Below are positions 1 through 5,238 of a DNA stretch of 5,238 bases, one piece after another. The notes below the pieces were generated by a model that was not told where the DNA came from, did no database searches, and saw only the letters and a list, made by a program, of their open reading frames with translations. Position 1 is the stretch's first letter, and the number at the start of each line of letters is the position of its first letter. The stretch lies in the NCBI GenBank assembly GCA_026692885.1, contig JAPLNJ010000187.1, positions 1 to 5,238 on the forward strand. Reading direction: 5' to 3'. The position numbers were made by a program, and so were the translations under genes. The stretch is from Planctomycetota bacterium. GTDB lineage: Bacteria > Planctomycetota > Planctomycetia > Pirellulales > Pirellulaceae.

Positions 1-2
1 GG

Positions 3-614
3 GGCCAACAGCACCACGCCAACAGCTTGCCGGCAGAACAGACGCAGGTCGAACCCCTGTATATCGACAAACACCTGAACGACGTCACCAGCTTCGTATT
101 GGATGACCTGCACGAGTACGAAGTGCGACGCGCGGGCCAACCGGCCGGCCGATTCCGCCTGCACGTGAAGATCGCCGTCGACGGGACCTATTACTTCCAG
201 ACCGACCGCGGCAAGCTCTACTTCGGCAAGCACGAAGGCACGTTCTACTTCTACCGCGTCGACGGCGACGACCCTCATTTGCGGCAGCTTCTTCTGGCTC
301 TACCCCGTTTGCCTTTGGCCTACAGCAACCGCCTGGAGTGGCACGATCACGTCCCGCTAAGCGTGGCGACTACGGGTGTCAATCGCATCGCGGCGCGGCT
401 GGTCGCGTTTGTCTGGCCGGGGTTGAATGGGGTTCAAGTGACGCAACGTTTTCAGGCACGAAATTCCATCGTGACTACGGTGGAGTCCCGGGTGCTGGGC
501 CTGCACACGACGGCGGAAGTCGAATTGGACGAGCAATGTGGTTTGGCGGTGGTGAAGGTTGGAGAGTTCGAGTTTAGGAAGACGCACATTACGCATTGGG
601 CGGTGGGGGATTGA
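3..614 (+). CDS. Hypothetical protein, 5'-truncated by the window edge
   Basis: I do not recognise this protein. The frame is open from the first complete codon (position 3) to a TGA at 612-614, about 203 codons. A TTG at 27 could be read as a start, but the frame continues upstream without a stop and no Shine-Dalgarno precedes it, so the real start is probably left of the window and this is a C-terminal portion. No transmembrane segment is seen in the visible part. It is rich in alternating hydrophobic and aromatic stretches (for example DGTYYFQT, GKLYFG, GTFYFYRV around 179-257), and its last third (VTTVESRVLGLHTTAEVELDE, about 468-530) also looks like beta strands. A beta-rich fold is therefore likely, by inference. 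It ends 15 bases before a large palindrome and 91 bases before the TPR gene on the same strand. Confidence is high that it is coding and low on function. Confidence 0.72.
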   Translation, partial: GQQHHANSLPAEQTQVEPLYIDKHLNDVTSFVLDDLHEYEVRRAGQPAGRFRLHVKIAVDGTYYFQTDRGKLYFGKHEGTFYFYRVDGDDPHLRQLLLALPRLPLAYSNRLEWHDHVPLSVATTGVNRIAARLVAFVWPGLNGVQVTQRFQARNSIVTTVESRVLGLHTTAEVELDEQCGLAVVKVGEFEFRKTHITHWAVGD

Positions 615-629
615 CGTGGCCAACACCCT

Positions 630-680
630 GTAGCATGGCTCTCCAGAGCCGTGTCGCACGGCTCTGGAGAGCCATGCTAC
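630..680. repeat. Perfect 24-bp inverted repeat with nested hairpins (REP/MITE-like)
   Basis: The left arm at 630-653 is the exact reverse complement of the right arm at 657-680, with the 3-base loop TCG at 654-656. Each arm is itself hairpin-forming: GGCTCT-CC-AGAGCC at 637-650 and GGCTCT-GG-AGAGCC at 660-673. The element could therefore form one long stem or two small ones (cloverleaf or cruciform). No run of T follows the right arm (next bases TTAGGCAAGA), so it is not a classical intrinsic terminator, although a transcript of it would fold strongly and could affect readthrough or mRNA stability. It sits between two codirectional genes, the usual location of REP-like elements. The mobile or REP identity is inference; the symmetry is seen directly. 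Confidence 0.8.
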
Positions 681-692
681 TTAGGCAAGAAC

Positions 693-698
693 AAGGAG
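693..698 (+). promoter_or_regulatory. Shine-Dalgarno for the TPR gene
   Basis: AAGGAG lies seven bases before the ATG at 706. It is the only strong ribosome binding site in the window and supports that start. It lies only 12 bases after the palindrome at 630-680, so the stem may influence its accessibility. Confidence 0.75.
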
Positions 699-705
699 CA
701 GTAAG

Positions 706-1836
706 ATGGCGAAAGGGACCATGATCTGTCTCGCCGGTGTGGCGTTGGCCGGAGTGGCAGCTGCCGTGGTGGCGGCTTCGAAAAGTGCCGACCAGACCCG
801 ACACGGCGTGCAGCGGTCGGTGGAGTACGAAACCAGCCGCGATTACCCGCAGGCCATTAGCTGCCTGCAGGCAGAACTCGCTAACCATCCCGAACACTAC
901 ACGCTGAACCTGCGGCTGGGTTGGCTGTCGTATCTGAGCGGCAAGCAGGCGGAAGCCACCCGTTATTATCAGGCGGCCATGCAAGCCGCACCCAAGTCGG
1001 TCGAAGCCAGATTGGGATCCCTCTTGCCGCTGTTGGCGGATGCGAAATACCAGGAAGCGGAAGCCAGTGCCGCCAGAATCGTCAAGGACGATGCTGGGAA
1101 CTACTACGCCAACTTGCGATTGGCCATTGCGCGGCGGCTGCAACGCAAGTTGACCGAGGCTGACGCGGTCGTCCAACGCATGTTGACAACCCATCCCGCC
1201 GATGTGCTGTTCCTCGCCGAAGAGGCCGCGCTGCAAGCGGCAGGCCTGCCGAATTCGGCGACGGCTGCCAAAACGCCAGCGAAGAAGGCAGAACGGCTGG
1301 AAGCCTTGCGGGTGTCTGTGGAACAGGAGAAGAGTCTGAACTATCGCGAGGCGATCAAGACCATTTTGGCGAAGTACGACGCCAACCCGAACGACTACAC
1401 CTTCAACCTGCGTTTGGGTTGGCTGAACTACTTGAACGGCGATTATCGGCGATCGGGGGAGTACTACGACACAGCCGTGCGTTTGGCTCCGCAGTCCGTG
1501 GAGGCCAAGCTGGGGCGCCTCTTGCCGCTGCTGGCCGGCGCGCAATACAAGGAAGCCGAGTCCATGGCCGACCAAGTGGTTCAGGCGGATCCTGGCAACT
1601 ACTACGGCAATCTACGGCTGGCCTTTGCCTTGCGGATGCAGGGGAAGTTGATTGCCGCCAATCGCGTCGTCAAGCGGATGCTGGCCGCATATCCGGCGGA
1701 CATTTCTTGGCTGTCCGAATCCGGGCTGCTGGATGTGGCTCAAAGCCGAAAAGACGTCGCTCGGGAGACGTTCGCCGAGGTCCTTGCGTTAGACCCCACC
1801 AACGCCCTGGCCAAGCAGTACGCGGCTCAGCCGTAG
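706..1836 (+). CDS. Exported or membrane-anchored tetratricopeptide repeat (TPR) protein with internal duplication
   Basis: A 376-residue TPR protein, probably a protein-protein interaction scaffold outside the cytoplasm; the partner is unknown. Residues 6-24 form a hydrophobic Ala/Val/Leu stretch after Lys3, followed by a polar region. This fits a signal peptide or N-terminal anchor. Cys8 is not in a proper lipobox. Two halves, residues 38-176 and 204-342, align without gaps at an offset of 166; I count about 73 identities in 139. They are joined by an Ala/Lys-rich linker (177-203). Each half carries about four helix-turn-helix repeats with TPR signatures such as LGWLxYLxG...YY...A...AP (71-96 and 237-262) and NYYxNLRLA (132-140 and 298-306). 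A last TPR-like repeat covers about 336-374. The ATG at 706 is supported by AAGGAG upstream. A TIGR03032-family gene follows 256 bases downstream on the same strand. The TPR call is secure; the specific role is unknown. Confidence 0.9.
   Translation: MAKGTMICLAGVALAGVAAAVVAASKSADQTRHGVQRSVEYETSRDYPQAISCLQAELANHPEHYTLNLRLGWLSYLSGKQAEATRYYQAAMQAAPKSVEARLGSLLPLLADAKYQEAEASAARIVKDDAGNYYANLRLAIARRLQRKLTEADAVVQRMLTTHPADVLFLAEEAALQAAGLPNSATAAKTPAKKAERLEALRVSVEQEKSLNYREAIKTILAKYDANPNDYTFNLRLGWLNYLNGDYRRSGEYYDTAVRLAPQSVEAKLGRLLPLLAGAQYKEAESMADQVVQADPGNYYGNLRLAFALRMQGKLIAANRVVKRMLAAYPADISWLSESGLLDVAQSRKDVARETFAEVLALDPTNALAKQYAAQP
817..1233 (+). repeat. TPR gene internal duplication, copy A
   Basis: Encodes residues 38-176 of the TPR protein. 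It pairs codon for codon with 1315-1731 with no insertion or deletion. The best conserved blocks are NLRLGWL, SVEA, LLPLLA and NYY-NLRLA. Confidence 0.85.
1315..1731 (+). repeat. TPR gene internal duplication, copy B
   Basis: Encodes residues 204-342, the second half of the duplication, about 52% identical at protein level to copy A by hand count. Divergence at synonymous and non-synonymous sites points to an old duplication, not a recent one. Confidence 0.85.
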
Positions 1837-2092
1837 CGTCCAGGTCTAATACATCCAAGTCCACATCGCCATGGCGGCCACGCGGTGAGTCTCAACCGCA
1901 GTCAAGAGTGCGAGCATGACAATCGCCGCAACCGCCGGGCTTGAGTCTGGACTGCAACCAGTTTCGTCTGCGAAAAAGTATCGCATGCAACTATTCTGCC
2001 GATTCCGTGGATTGGGTAAGCTGCTATCTTGTCGATAGAACCCTGACGACTCGACTCGCTCTATTCACCGTACGCACAGGCAGCTAGCAGCG
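1837..2092. other. Intergenic gap between the TPR and TIGR03032 genes
   Basis: No gene I can support lies in these 256 bases. Visible items are the 10-base palindrome CGCCATGGCG at 1867-1876, a small inverted repeat AGTC-TG-GACT at 1944-1953, and CTATC-TTGTC-GATAG at 2024-2038. TTGGGT at 2012-2017 followed after 16 bases by GATAGA (2034-2039) is a very poor sigma-70 match. No intrinsic terminator with a T tract follows the TPR gene. A 40-codon ATG frame at 1916-2038 has no clear ribosome binding site. If the TIGR03032 gene has its own promoter it must lie here or inside the TPR gene. Confidence 0.5.
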
Positions 2093-3244
2093 ATGACATC
2101 TTCTACGAACCACTCACTTCCGGACGCAGCTTCCGGCCTGGCGGATGCGCAGGTCGGCCTTTCGGGGACCGCACTCCGCGAGGTCCATTACACGATCTCA
2201 CGCGATTTCTTGCCGGTGCTAGAGCACCTCCGCGCGTCGCTACTGGTTTCGACGTACCAAGCCGGCAAGCTGGTCGCAGTGGGTCGGCACGGAGACGAGT
2301 TGGTGCTATCGCTGCACAACTTCGAGCGAGCGATGGGCGTCGCCGTGGGCGGTCCTCGCGGCCGCATCGCCGTCGGCGCGCGCGGGCAGATTTGGTTCCT
2401 GGACAGTGCCTCGGACCTGGCTTCCCAGCTCGAACCCCGCGGGCGTTACGATGGTTGCTGTCTGACCCGCGGGGCCTTTGTCAGCGGGAACATCCATGGG
2501 CATGAGATGGCATGGCAGGGCGACGAGTTGTGGGTGGTGAACACGCTCTTCTCGTGTCTCTCCACGCTGCAGGATGGCTTCAGCTTCGTGCCCCGTTGGC
2601 GTCCACGATTCATCAGCGCGTTGGCCGCCGAGGATCGCTGCCATCTGAATGGTCTGGCCCTGCGCGATGGTCGACCGGCGTTCGTCACGGCCATGGCCCA
2701 GTCCGACACGCCGGCTGGCTGGCGGCCGACGAAAGCGACCAGCGGCTGCGTGATCGACGTGCCCAGCGGCGAAATCGTAGCCCAGGGCCTGGCCATGCCG
2801 CACTCGCCGCGCTGGCACAACCAACGGCTGTGGGTCCTGGATTCCGGCAAGGGACGCCTGGCCGTGGTCGATCTTCCTTCGGGGCGCGTGGAGACCGTCT
2901 GCGAGGTGCCCGGTTATACCCGCGGCCTGGCCTTCTGCGGTCAGTTTGCCTTCGTGGGCATGTCGAAGATTCGCGAGACGTCCGTGTTCGGCGGCGTGCC
3001 CATCGCCGAGCAGCGCGATGCGCTGAAATGCGGCGTGGCCGTCATCGATCTGACCACGGGACAAGCGGTGGCCTTCATCCAGTTTCAGGCGGGCGTGGAC
3101 GAAATTTTCGACGTCCAGGTCTGGCCCGGCGTCACAGCTCCCGCACTGTGCGGGCCGTTTCCGGACCTGGACGGGATGCAAGATATCTGGCTCGTGCCGC
3201 GCGAGGACCAGGTGGAAGAGCTTGTTCGCCAAAGACGGCCTTGA
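2093..3244 (+). CDS. TIGR03032-family protein (conserved, function unknown)
   Basis: A complete 383-residue protein recognised from memory as the TIGR03032 family, for which no reaction is established. Conserved-looking blocks in order are LVSTYQAGKL (51-60), HGHEMAW (135-141), WVVNTLFSCLSTL (147-159), FVPRWRP (165-171), EDRCHLNGL (180-188), MPHSPRW (235-241), LWVLDSGKG (246-254), GYTRGLAF (274-281), SKIRE (291-295) and GVDEIFDVQV (334-343). Repeated patterns such as LWVVN/LWVLDSG and VIDVPSGE/VVDLPSGR/VIDLTTGQ suggest a beta-propeller-like fold (inference). There is no signal peptide or membrane segment; the first 25-30 residues are low-complexity and probably disordered. The ATG at 2093 lacks a good Shine-Dalgarno, but family similarity begins near residue 28, so a nearby alternative start would not change the call. 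It follows the TPR gene and converges with the repeat-protein gene, with one base between stop codons. Confidence 0.9.
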   Translation: MTSSTNHSLPDAASGLADAQVGLSGTALREVHYTISRDFLPVLEHLRASLLVSTYQAGKLVAVGRHGDELVLSLHNFERAMGVAVGGPRGRIAVGARGQIWFLDSASDLASQLEPRGRYDGCCLTRGAFVSGNIHGHEMAWQGDELWVVNTLFSCLSTLQDGFSFVPRWRPRFISALAAEDRCHLNGLALRDGRPAFVTAMAQSDTPAGWRPTKATSGCVIDVPSGEIVAQGLAMPHSPRWHNQRLWVLDSGKGRLAVVDLPSGRVETVCEVPGYTRGLAFCGQFAFVGMSKIRETSVFGGVPIAEQRDALKCGVAVIDLTTGQAVAFIQFQAGVDEIFDVQVWPGVTAPALCGPFPDLDGMQDIWLVPREDQVEELVRQRRP

Positions 3245-3245
3245 T

Positions 3246-5238
3246 TCATCCCGCGTAGTTCTCCTGCACGTCGGCGGCGATCACGTCTAAGATCTCTTCC
3301 AATCCCGGCACGATCCGCGGCGCAAACGTCTGCCGCTGAGTAACGTTCGCCGACAGTTTCAGCACAGACGCTGCCGTAGACGCACGGTGCAGCGCCCGCG
3401 CCAAGGAATCTCGCTCGCCCACGGCGGGGACCGTCGTGGCGACCGCCATCGTGAGCGGGGACGGCGTTGCCGCAGCCAAACTGCCGGGCGAGTACAGGTT
3501 CCGAGTGTTCCAGCTCGAGGCCGGCACAATCTGCGACCCGCTGCTGACCGTGTGGAACGTCACGCCCGACGACTCGCCCTCGGCACTGCTCACGGGGTGG
3601 TTGTTGATGTAATTGATCGCCGTCAGCACATCCAGGGCGGTCACGGCATCGTCGCCGTTGATGTCCAAGTAGAGCGCGCCTGGCTGCCGAACTTTGGGTA
3701 ACGCACGGGTGCCGTTCGTGTTGATGTCGTTAATGATGAGTAAGACATCAATGGCGGTGGTTTGTTGGTCACCGTTGACATCCGTCGATCGCGTGGGGTT
3801 CTGGAACGGATGGGCGACAGCCAGATTGGTGACACTGACGTCGGCCGCATCCAAGCCGTGGTAGTGCGCATCGGTGCTGACGGCCGGGTCGGTGAAGATG
3901 ATCAGGGCCGTGTCACTGGTCTGTCCGTCGTCCAGTCCGGTCACGGTGACCGTCTGAGGCAACAACGCGTTCCCGGACGTAAATGTAAGCGACGTGGGCG
4001 AAACGGTCGCCTCGGCTGCATTGGAGAGCTGCAACGCGATGGTCACGGAGGCTGTCGGGATCGTGTTCAAGGCCACGGTGAAGGTCGCCTTACCGCCAAC
4101 CTTGGTGGTGGTTAGCCCCGTGGTCGGAGTCACGGTGATGCCGGCGACATCGTTGTCCTGATTCGTGACCGAGACATCCGCCGCGTTCAGCCCGTTGTAG
4201 TTGCTGTCGCTGCTGACGGCCGGCGCTGTCACGACCGTGTAGGCCACGTTGCCGTCTACCACCACGTCATCGACCCCCGTGACCGTCACCGTCTGGGCCG
4301 CGTTCCAGTTCGCCGTCGTGAAGATCAGGCTGCTCGGCGAAACTGTGCCTTCCGCCGCGTTGCTCGAGGAGAGTCCCAGCGTCACGTTGGCCATCGGTTG
4401 CGAGGTGAGCTTGACCGTGAACGCGGCCGTCCCGCCCGCTTCCGTCGTCACCAGTCCGCTGGTCGGAGTCACGGTGACGCCGGCCGTGTCGTTGTCTTGA
4501 TTCGTGACCGACACATCCGCCGCGTTCAGCCCGTTGTAATTGCTGTCGCTGCTGACGGCCGACGCCGTGACGATGGTGTATAACACATTCCCGTCCGCGA
4601 TTGCGTCATCGACGCCCGTGACAGTCACCGTTTGGGCCGTATTCCAGTTCGCTACCGTGAACGTCAGGCTGCTCGGCGAAACCGTGCCTTCCGCCGCGTT
4701 GTTCGAGGAGAGTCCCAGCGTCACGTTGGCCATCGGTTGCGAGGTGAGCTTGACCGTGAACGCGGCCGTCCCGCCCGCTTCCGTCGTCACCAGTCCGTTG
4801 GTCGGAGTCACGGTGACGCCGGTTGTGTCGTTGTCCTGATTCGTCACCGACACATCCGCCGCGTTTAGACCATTGTAGCTACTGTCGCCGCTCACCGTTG
4901 ACGCCGTCAAGATTGTGTAGGCCACGTTGCCGTCCATCACCGCGTCATCGACGCCCGTGATCGTCACCGTCTGGGCCGCGTCCCAATTCGCCGGCGTGAA
5001 CGTCAGGCTGGCCGGCGAAACTGTGCCTTCCGCCGTGTTGTTCGAGGACAGGCCGATGGTCACGTCGGCCTTAGGCTGGAGGTTCAACACAACCGTGAAC
5101 GTCGCGGTCCCACCCGATTCTGTCGTCACCAGCCCGGTGGTCGGTGTCAGGGTGATCCCAGCCGTGTCGTTATCCTGATTCGTGACCGAGACATCCGCCG
5201 CGTTCAGTCCGTTGTACTTGCTGTCGCTGCTGACGGCC
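3246..5238 (-). CDS. Large repeat surface protein with Ig/Calx-beta-like repeats and C-terminal dockerin, 5'-truncated
   Basis: The minus-strand frame is open from the right edge (first complete codon 5235-5237) to the TGA at 3246-3248, 663 visible codons. A GTG at 5127-5129 could be read as a start but falls inside a repeat and is not credible; the true start and any signal peptide are beyond the window. Visible order from N to C: the tail of one repeat (5160-5238), then four modules of about 113 residues (5159 down to about 3825) with motifs VTTEAGGTAAFTV, EGTVSPSSLTFT, QTVTVTGVDD and NGLNAADVSVTN. Next come a dockerin type I domain (3594-3782), a Ser/Thr-rich stretch and a helical C-terminus (LEEILDVIAADVQ). 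The modules look like Ig-fold or Calx-beta-related extracellular repeats; exact family assignment is uncertain, since I do not see the typical Calx-beta DY motif. Such proteins in planctomycetes are generally predicted to be secreted or cell-surface; adhesion or surface assembly is inference. Confidence 0.88.
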   Translation of the reverse strand, partial: AVSSDSKYNGLNAADVSVTNQDNDTAGITLTPTTGLVTTESGGTATFTVVLNLQPKADVTIGLSSNNTAEGTVSPASLTFTPANWDAAQTVTITGVDDAVMDGNVAYTILTASTVSGDSSYNGLNAADVSVTNQDNDTTGVTVTPTNGLVTTEAGGTAAFTVKLTSQPMANVTLGLSSNNAAEGTVSPSSLTFTVANWNTAQTVTVTGVDDAIADGNVLYTIVTASAVSSDSNYNGLNAADVSVTNQDNDTAGVTVTPTSGLVTTEAGGTAAFTVKLTSQPMANVTLGLSSSNAAEGTVSPSSLIFTTANWNAAQTVTVTGVDDVVVDGNVAYTVVTAPAVSSDSNYNGLNAADVSVTNQDNDVAGITVTPTTGLTTTKVGGKATFTVALNTIPTASVTIALQLSNAAEATVSPTSLTFTSGNALLPQTVTVTGLDDGQTSDTALIIFTDPAVSTDAHYHGLDAADVSVTNLAVAHPFQNPTRSTDVNGDQQTTAIDVLLIINDINTNGTRALPKVRQPGALYLDINGDDAVTALDVLTAINYINNHPVSSAEGESSGVTFHTVSSGSQIVPASSWNTRNLYSPGSLAAATPSPLTMAVATTVPAVGERDSLARALHRASTAASVLKLSANVTQRQTFAPRIVPGLEEILDVIAADVQENYAG
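3594..3782 (-). other. Dockerin type I domain (two calcium-binding loops)
   Basis: Two F-hand-like repeats, DVNGDQQTTAID (first Asp codon 3780-3782) and DINGDDAVTALD, each keep the DxNxDxxxxxxD ligand pattern and are followed by a hydrophobic helix (VLLIINDIN and VLTAINYIN). Both loops look able to bind calcium. Dockerins pair with cohesins in cellulosomes, but in planctomycetes they are common at the ends of large surface proteins outside any cellulosome. No cohesin is visible here. Confidence 0.88.
3825..4142 (-). repeat. Ig/Calx-beta-like module, terminal diverged unit 4
   Basis: The last module before the dockerin. It is one residue shorter and strongly diverged (TTTKVGGKATFTV; SGNALLPQTVTVTGLDD; DAHYHGLDAADVSVTN). 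The QDND linker of the other units is replaced by LAVAHPF, leading into the dockerin. Divergence of the edge copy is typical of tandem arrays in which inner copies are homogenised. Confidence 0.8.
4143..4481 (-). repeat. Ig/Calx-beta-like module, unit 3 (339 bp)
   Basis: Partner of unit 2, about 89% identical in DNA by hand count. Differences cluster in the 3' two-thirds of the coding unit (lower coordinates), while 4364-4458 is unchanged. Confidence 0.87.
4482..4820 (-). repeat. Ig/Calx-beta-like module, unit 2 (339 bp)
   Basis: This unit has exactly the same length as units 1 and 3. By hand count it differs from unit 3 at about 36 of 339 bases. The stretch 4703-4797 is identical to 4364-4458 over 95 bases. 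Confidence 0.87.
4821..5159 (-). repeat. Ig/Calx-beta-like module, visible unit 1 (339 bp)
   Basis: Encodes one 113-residue module starting at the GITLTP codon (5157-5159). It is more diverged from units 2 and 3 than they are from each other (for example VVLNLQPKADVTIG in place of VKLTSQPMANVTLG). It is preceded by the tail of another copy at 5160-5238, so the array continues past the window. Confidence 0.85.

Noticed and set aside
27..29. TTG as start of the first gene
   Set aside because: The frame is open to the left edge and no ribosome binding site precedes the TTG; it cannot be excluded but is less likely than an upstream start.
630..680. Interpretation of the palindrome as a standard Rho-independent terminator
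   Set aside because: No U tract follows on either strand, and the 24-bp perfect stem with nested hairpins is longer and more symmetric than typical terminators.
589..1575. Long minus-strand open frame (328 codons) opposite the TPR gene
   Set aside because: It is antisense to a clearly recognisable TPR protein, overlaps the palindrome, has no recognisable domain, and its internal similarity merely mirrors the TPR duplication. It is a product of GC-rich codon bias.
1916..2038. Small 40-codon ATG frame in the gap before the TIGR03032 gene
   Set aside because: No convincing Shine-Dalgarno, no recognisable composition or motif, and length expected by chance. A leader peptide cannot be excluded.
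2012..2039. TTGGGT / GATAGA as a promoter for the TIGR03032 gene
   Set aside because: The -10 match is only about half, and similar pairs occur by chance.
2306..3232. Long minus-strand open frame (308 codons) opposite the TIGR03032 gene
   Set aside because: The plus strand matches a conserved protein family over its full length; the antisense product is His/Arg/Ala-rich without any domain.
5127..5129. GTG as start of the minus-strand repeat protein
   Set aside because: It lies in the middle of a repeat module (VTTESGG) and the same frame continues with repeat sequence to the window edge.
4249..5178. Series of plus-strand frames of 83-99 codons with similar sequences ending in VSLS
   Set aside because: They repeat only because they lie antisense to the 339-bp tandem modules and end at the same complementary position in each unit. 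They are not independent genes.
3825..5238. Regular 339-bp periodicity as a CRISPR or non-coding satellite
   Set aside because: The period is a multiple of three, the frame is open throughout, and the translation gives extracellular-type protein modules.

Overview
The window looks like GC-rich chromosomal DNA from a planctomycete, most likely of the Pirellulales/Pirellulaceae type. This is inferred from gene content and style, not from a marker gene. It combines a large surface protein of tandem Ig/Calx-beta-like repeats ending in a dockerin, a TIGR03032-family protein, an exported TPR protein, and mostly weak ribosome binding sites. There is no rRNA, tRNA, CRISPR array, transposase or phage gene.

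Layout. (1) Positions 3-614, plus strand: the 3' part of an unrecognised, probably beta-rich protein whose start lies left of the window. (2) Positions 630-680: a perfect 24-bp inverted repeat with a 3-base loop, each arm holding a smaller hairpin; it resembles a REP-like or non-autonomous repeat element more than a simple terminator. (3) Positions 706-1836, plus: a signal-anchored TPR protein built from a gapless internal duplication (two 139-residue halves, about half identical) behind a good Shine-Dalgarno. (4) Positions 1837-2092: a non-coding gap that must hold any promoter for the next gene; no convincing one was seen. (5) Positions 2093-3244, plus: a complete TIGR03032-family protein of unknown biochemical function. 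(6) Positions 3246-5238, minus: the 3' part of a large repeat protein. It has at least five copies of a module of about 113 residues (exact 339-bp period), a two-loop dockerin type I domain and a tail of about 115 residues ending in a predicted helix. Its start lies right of the window.

How the genes relate. The three plus-strand genes are codirectional but separated by 91 and 256 bases, so one operon is possible but not shown. The TPR and TIGR03032 genes may be functionally linked; this is inference from adjacency. The TIGR03032 gene and the repeat protein converge with stop codons one base apart, leaving no room for a terminator between them. The most noteworthy items are the nested palindrome, the internal TPR duplication, the nearly homogenised repeats, and the conserved but functionally unexplained TIGR03032 protein. 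I do not see evidence for a multi-gene defence or biosynthetic system.
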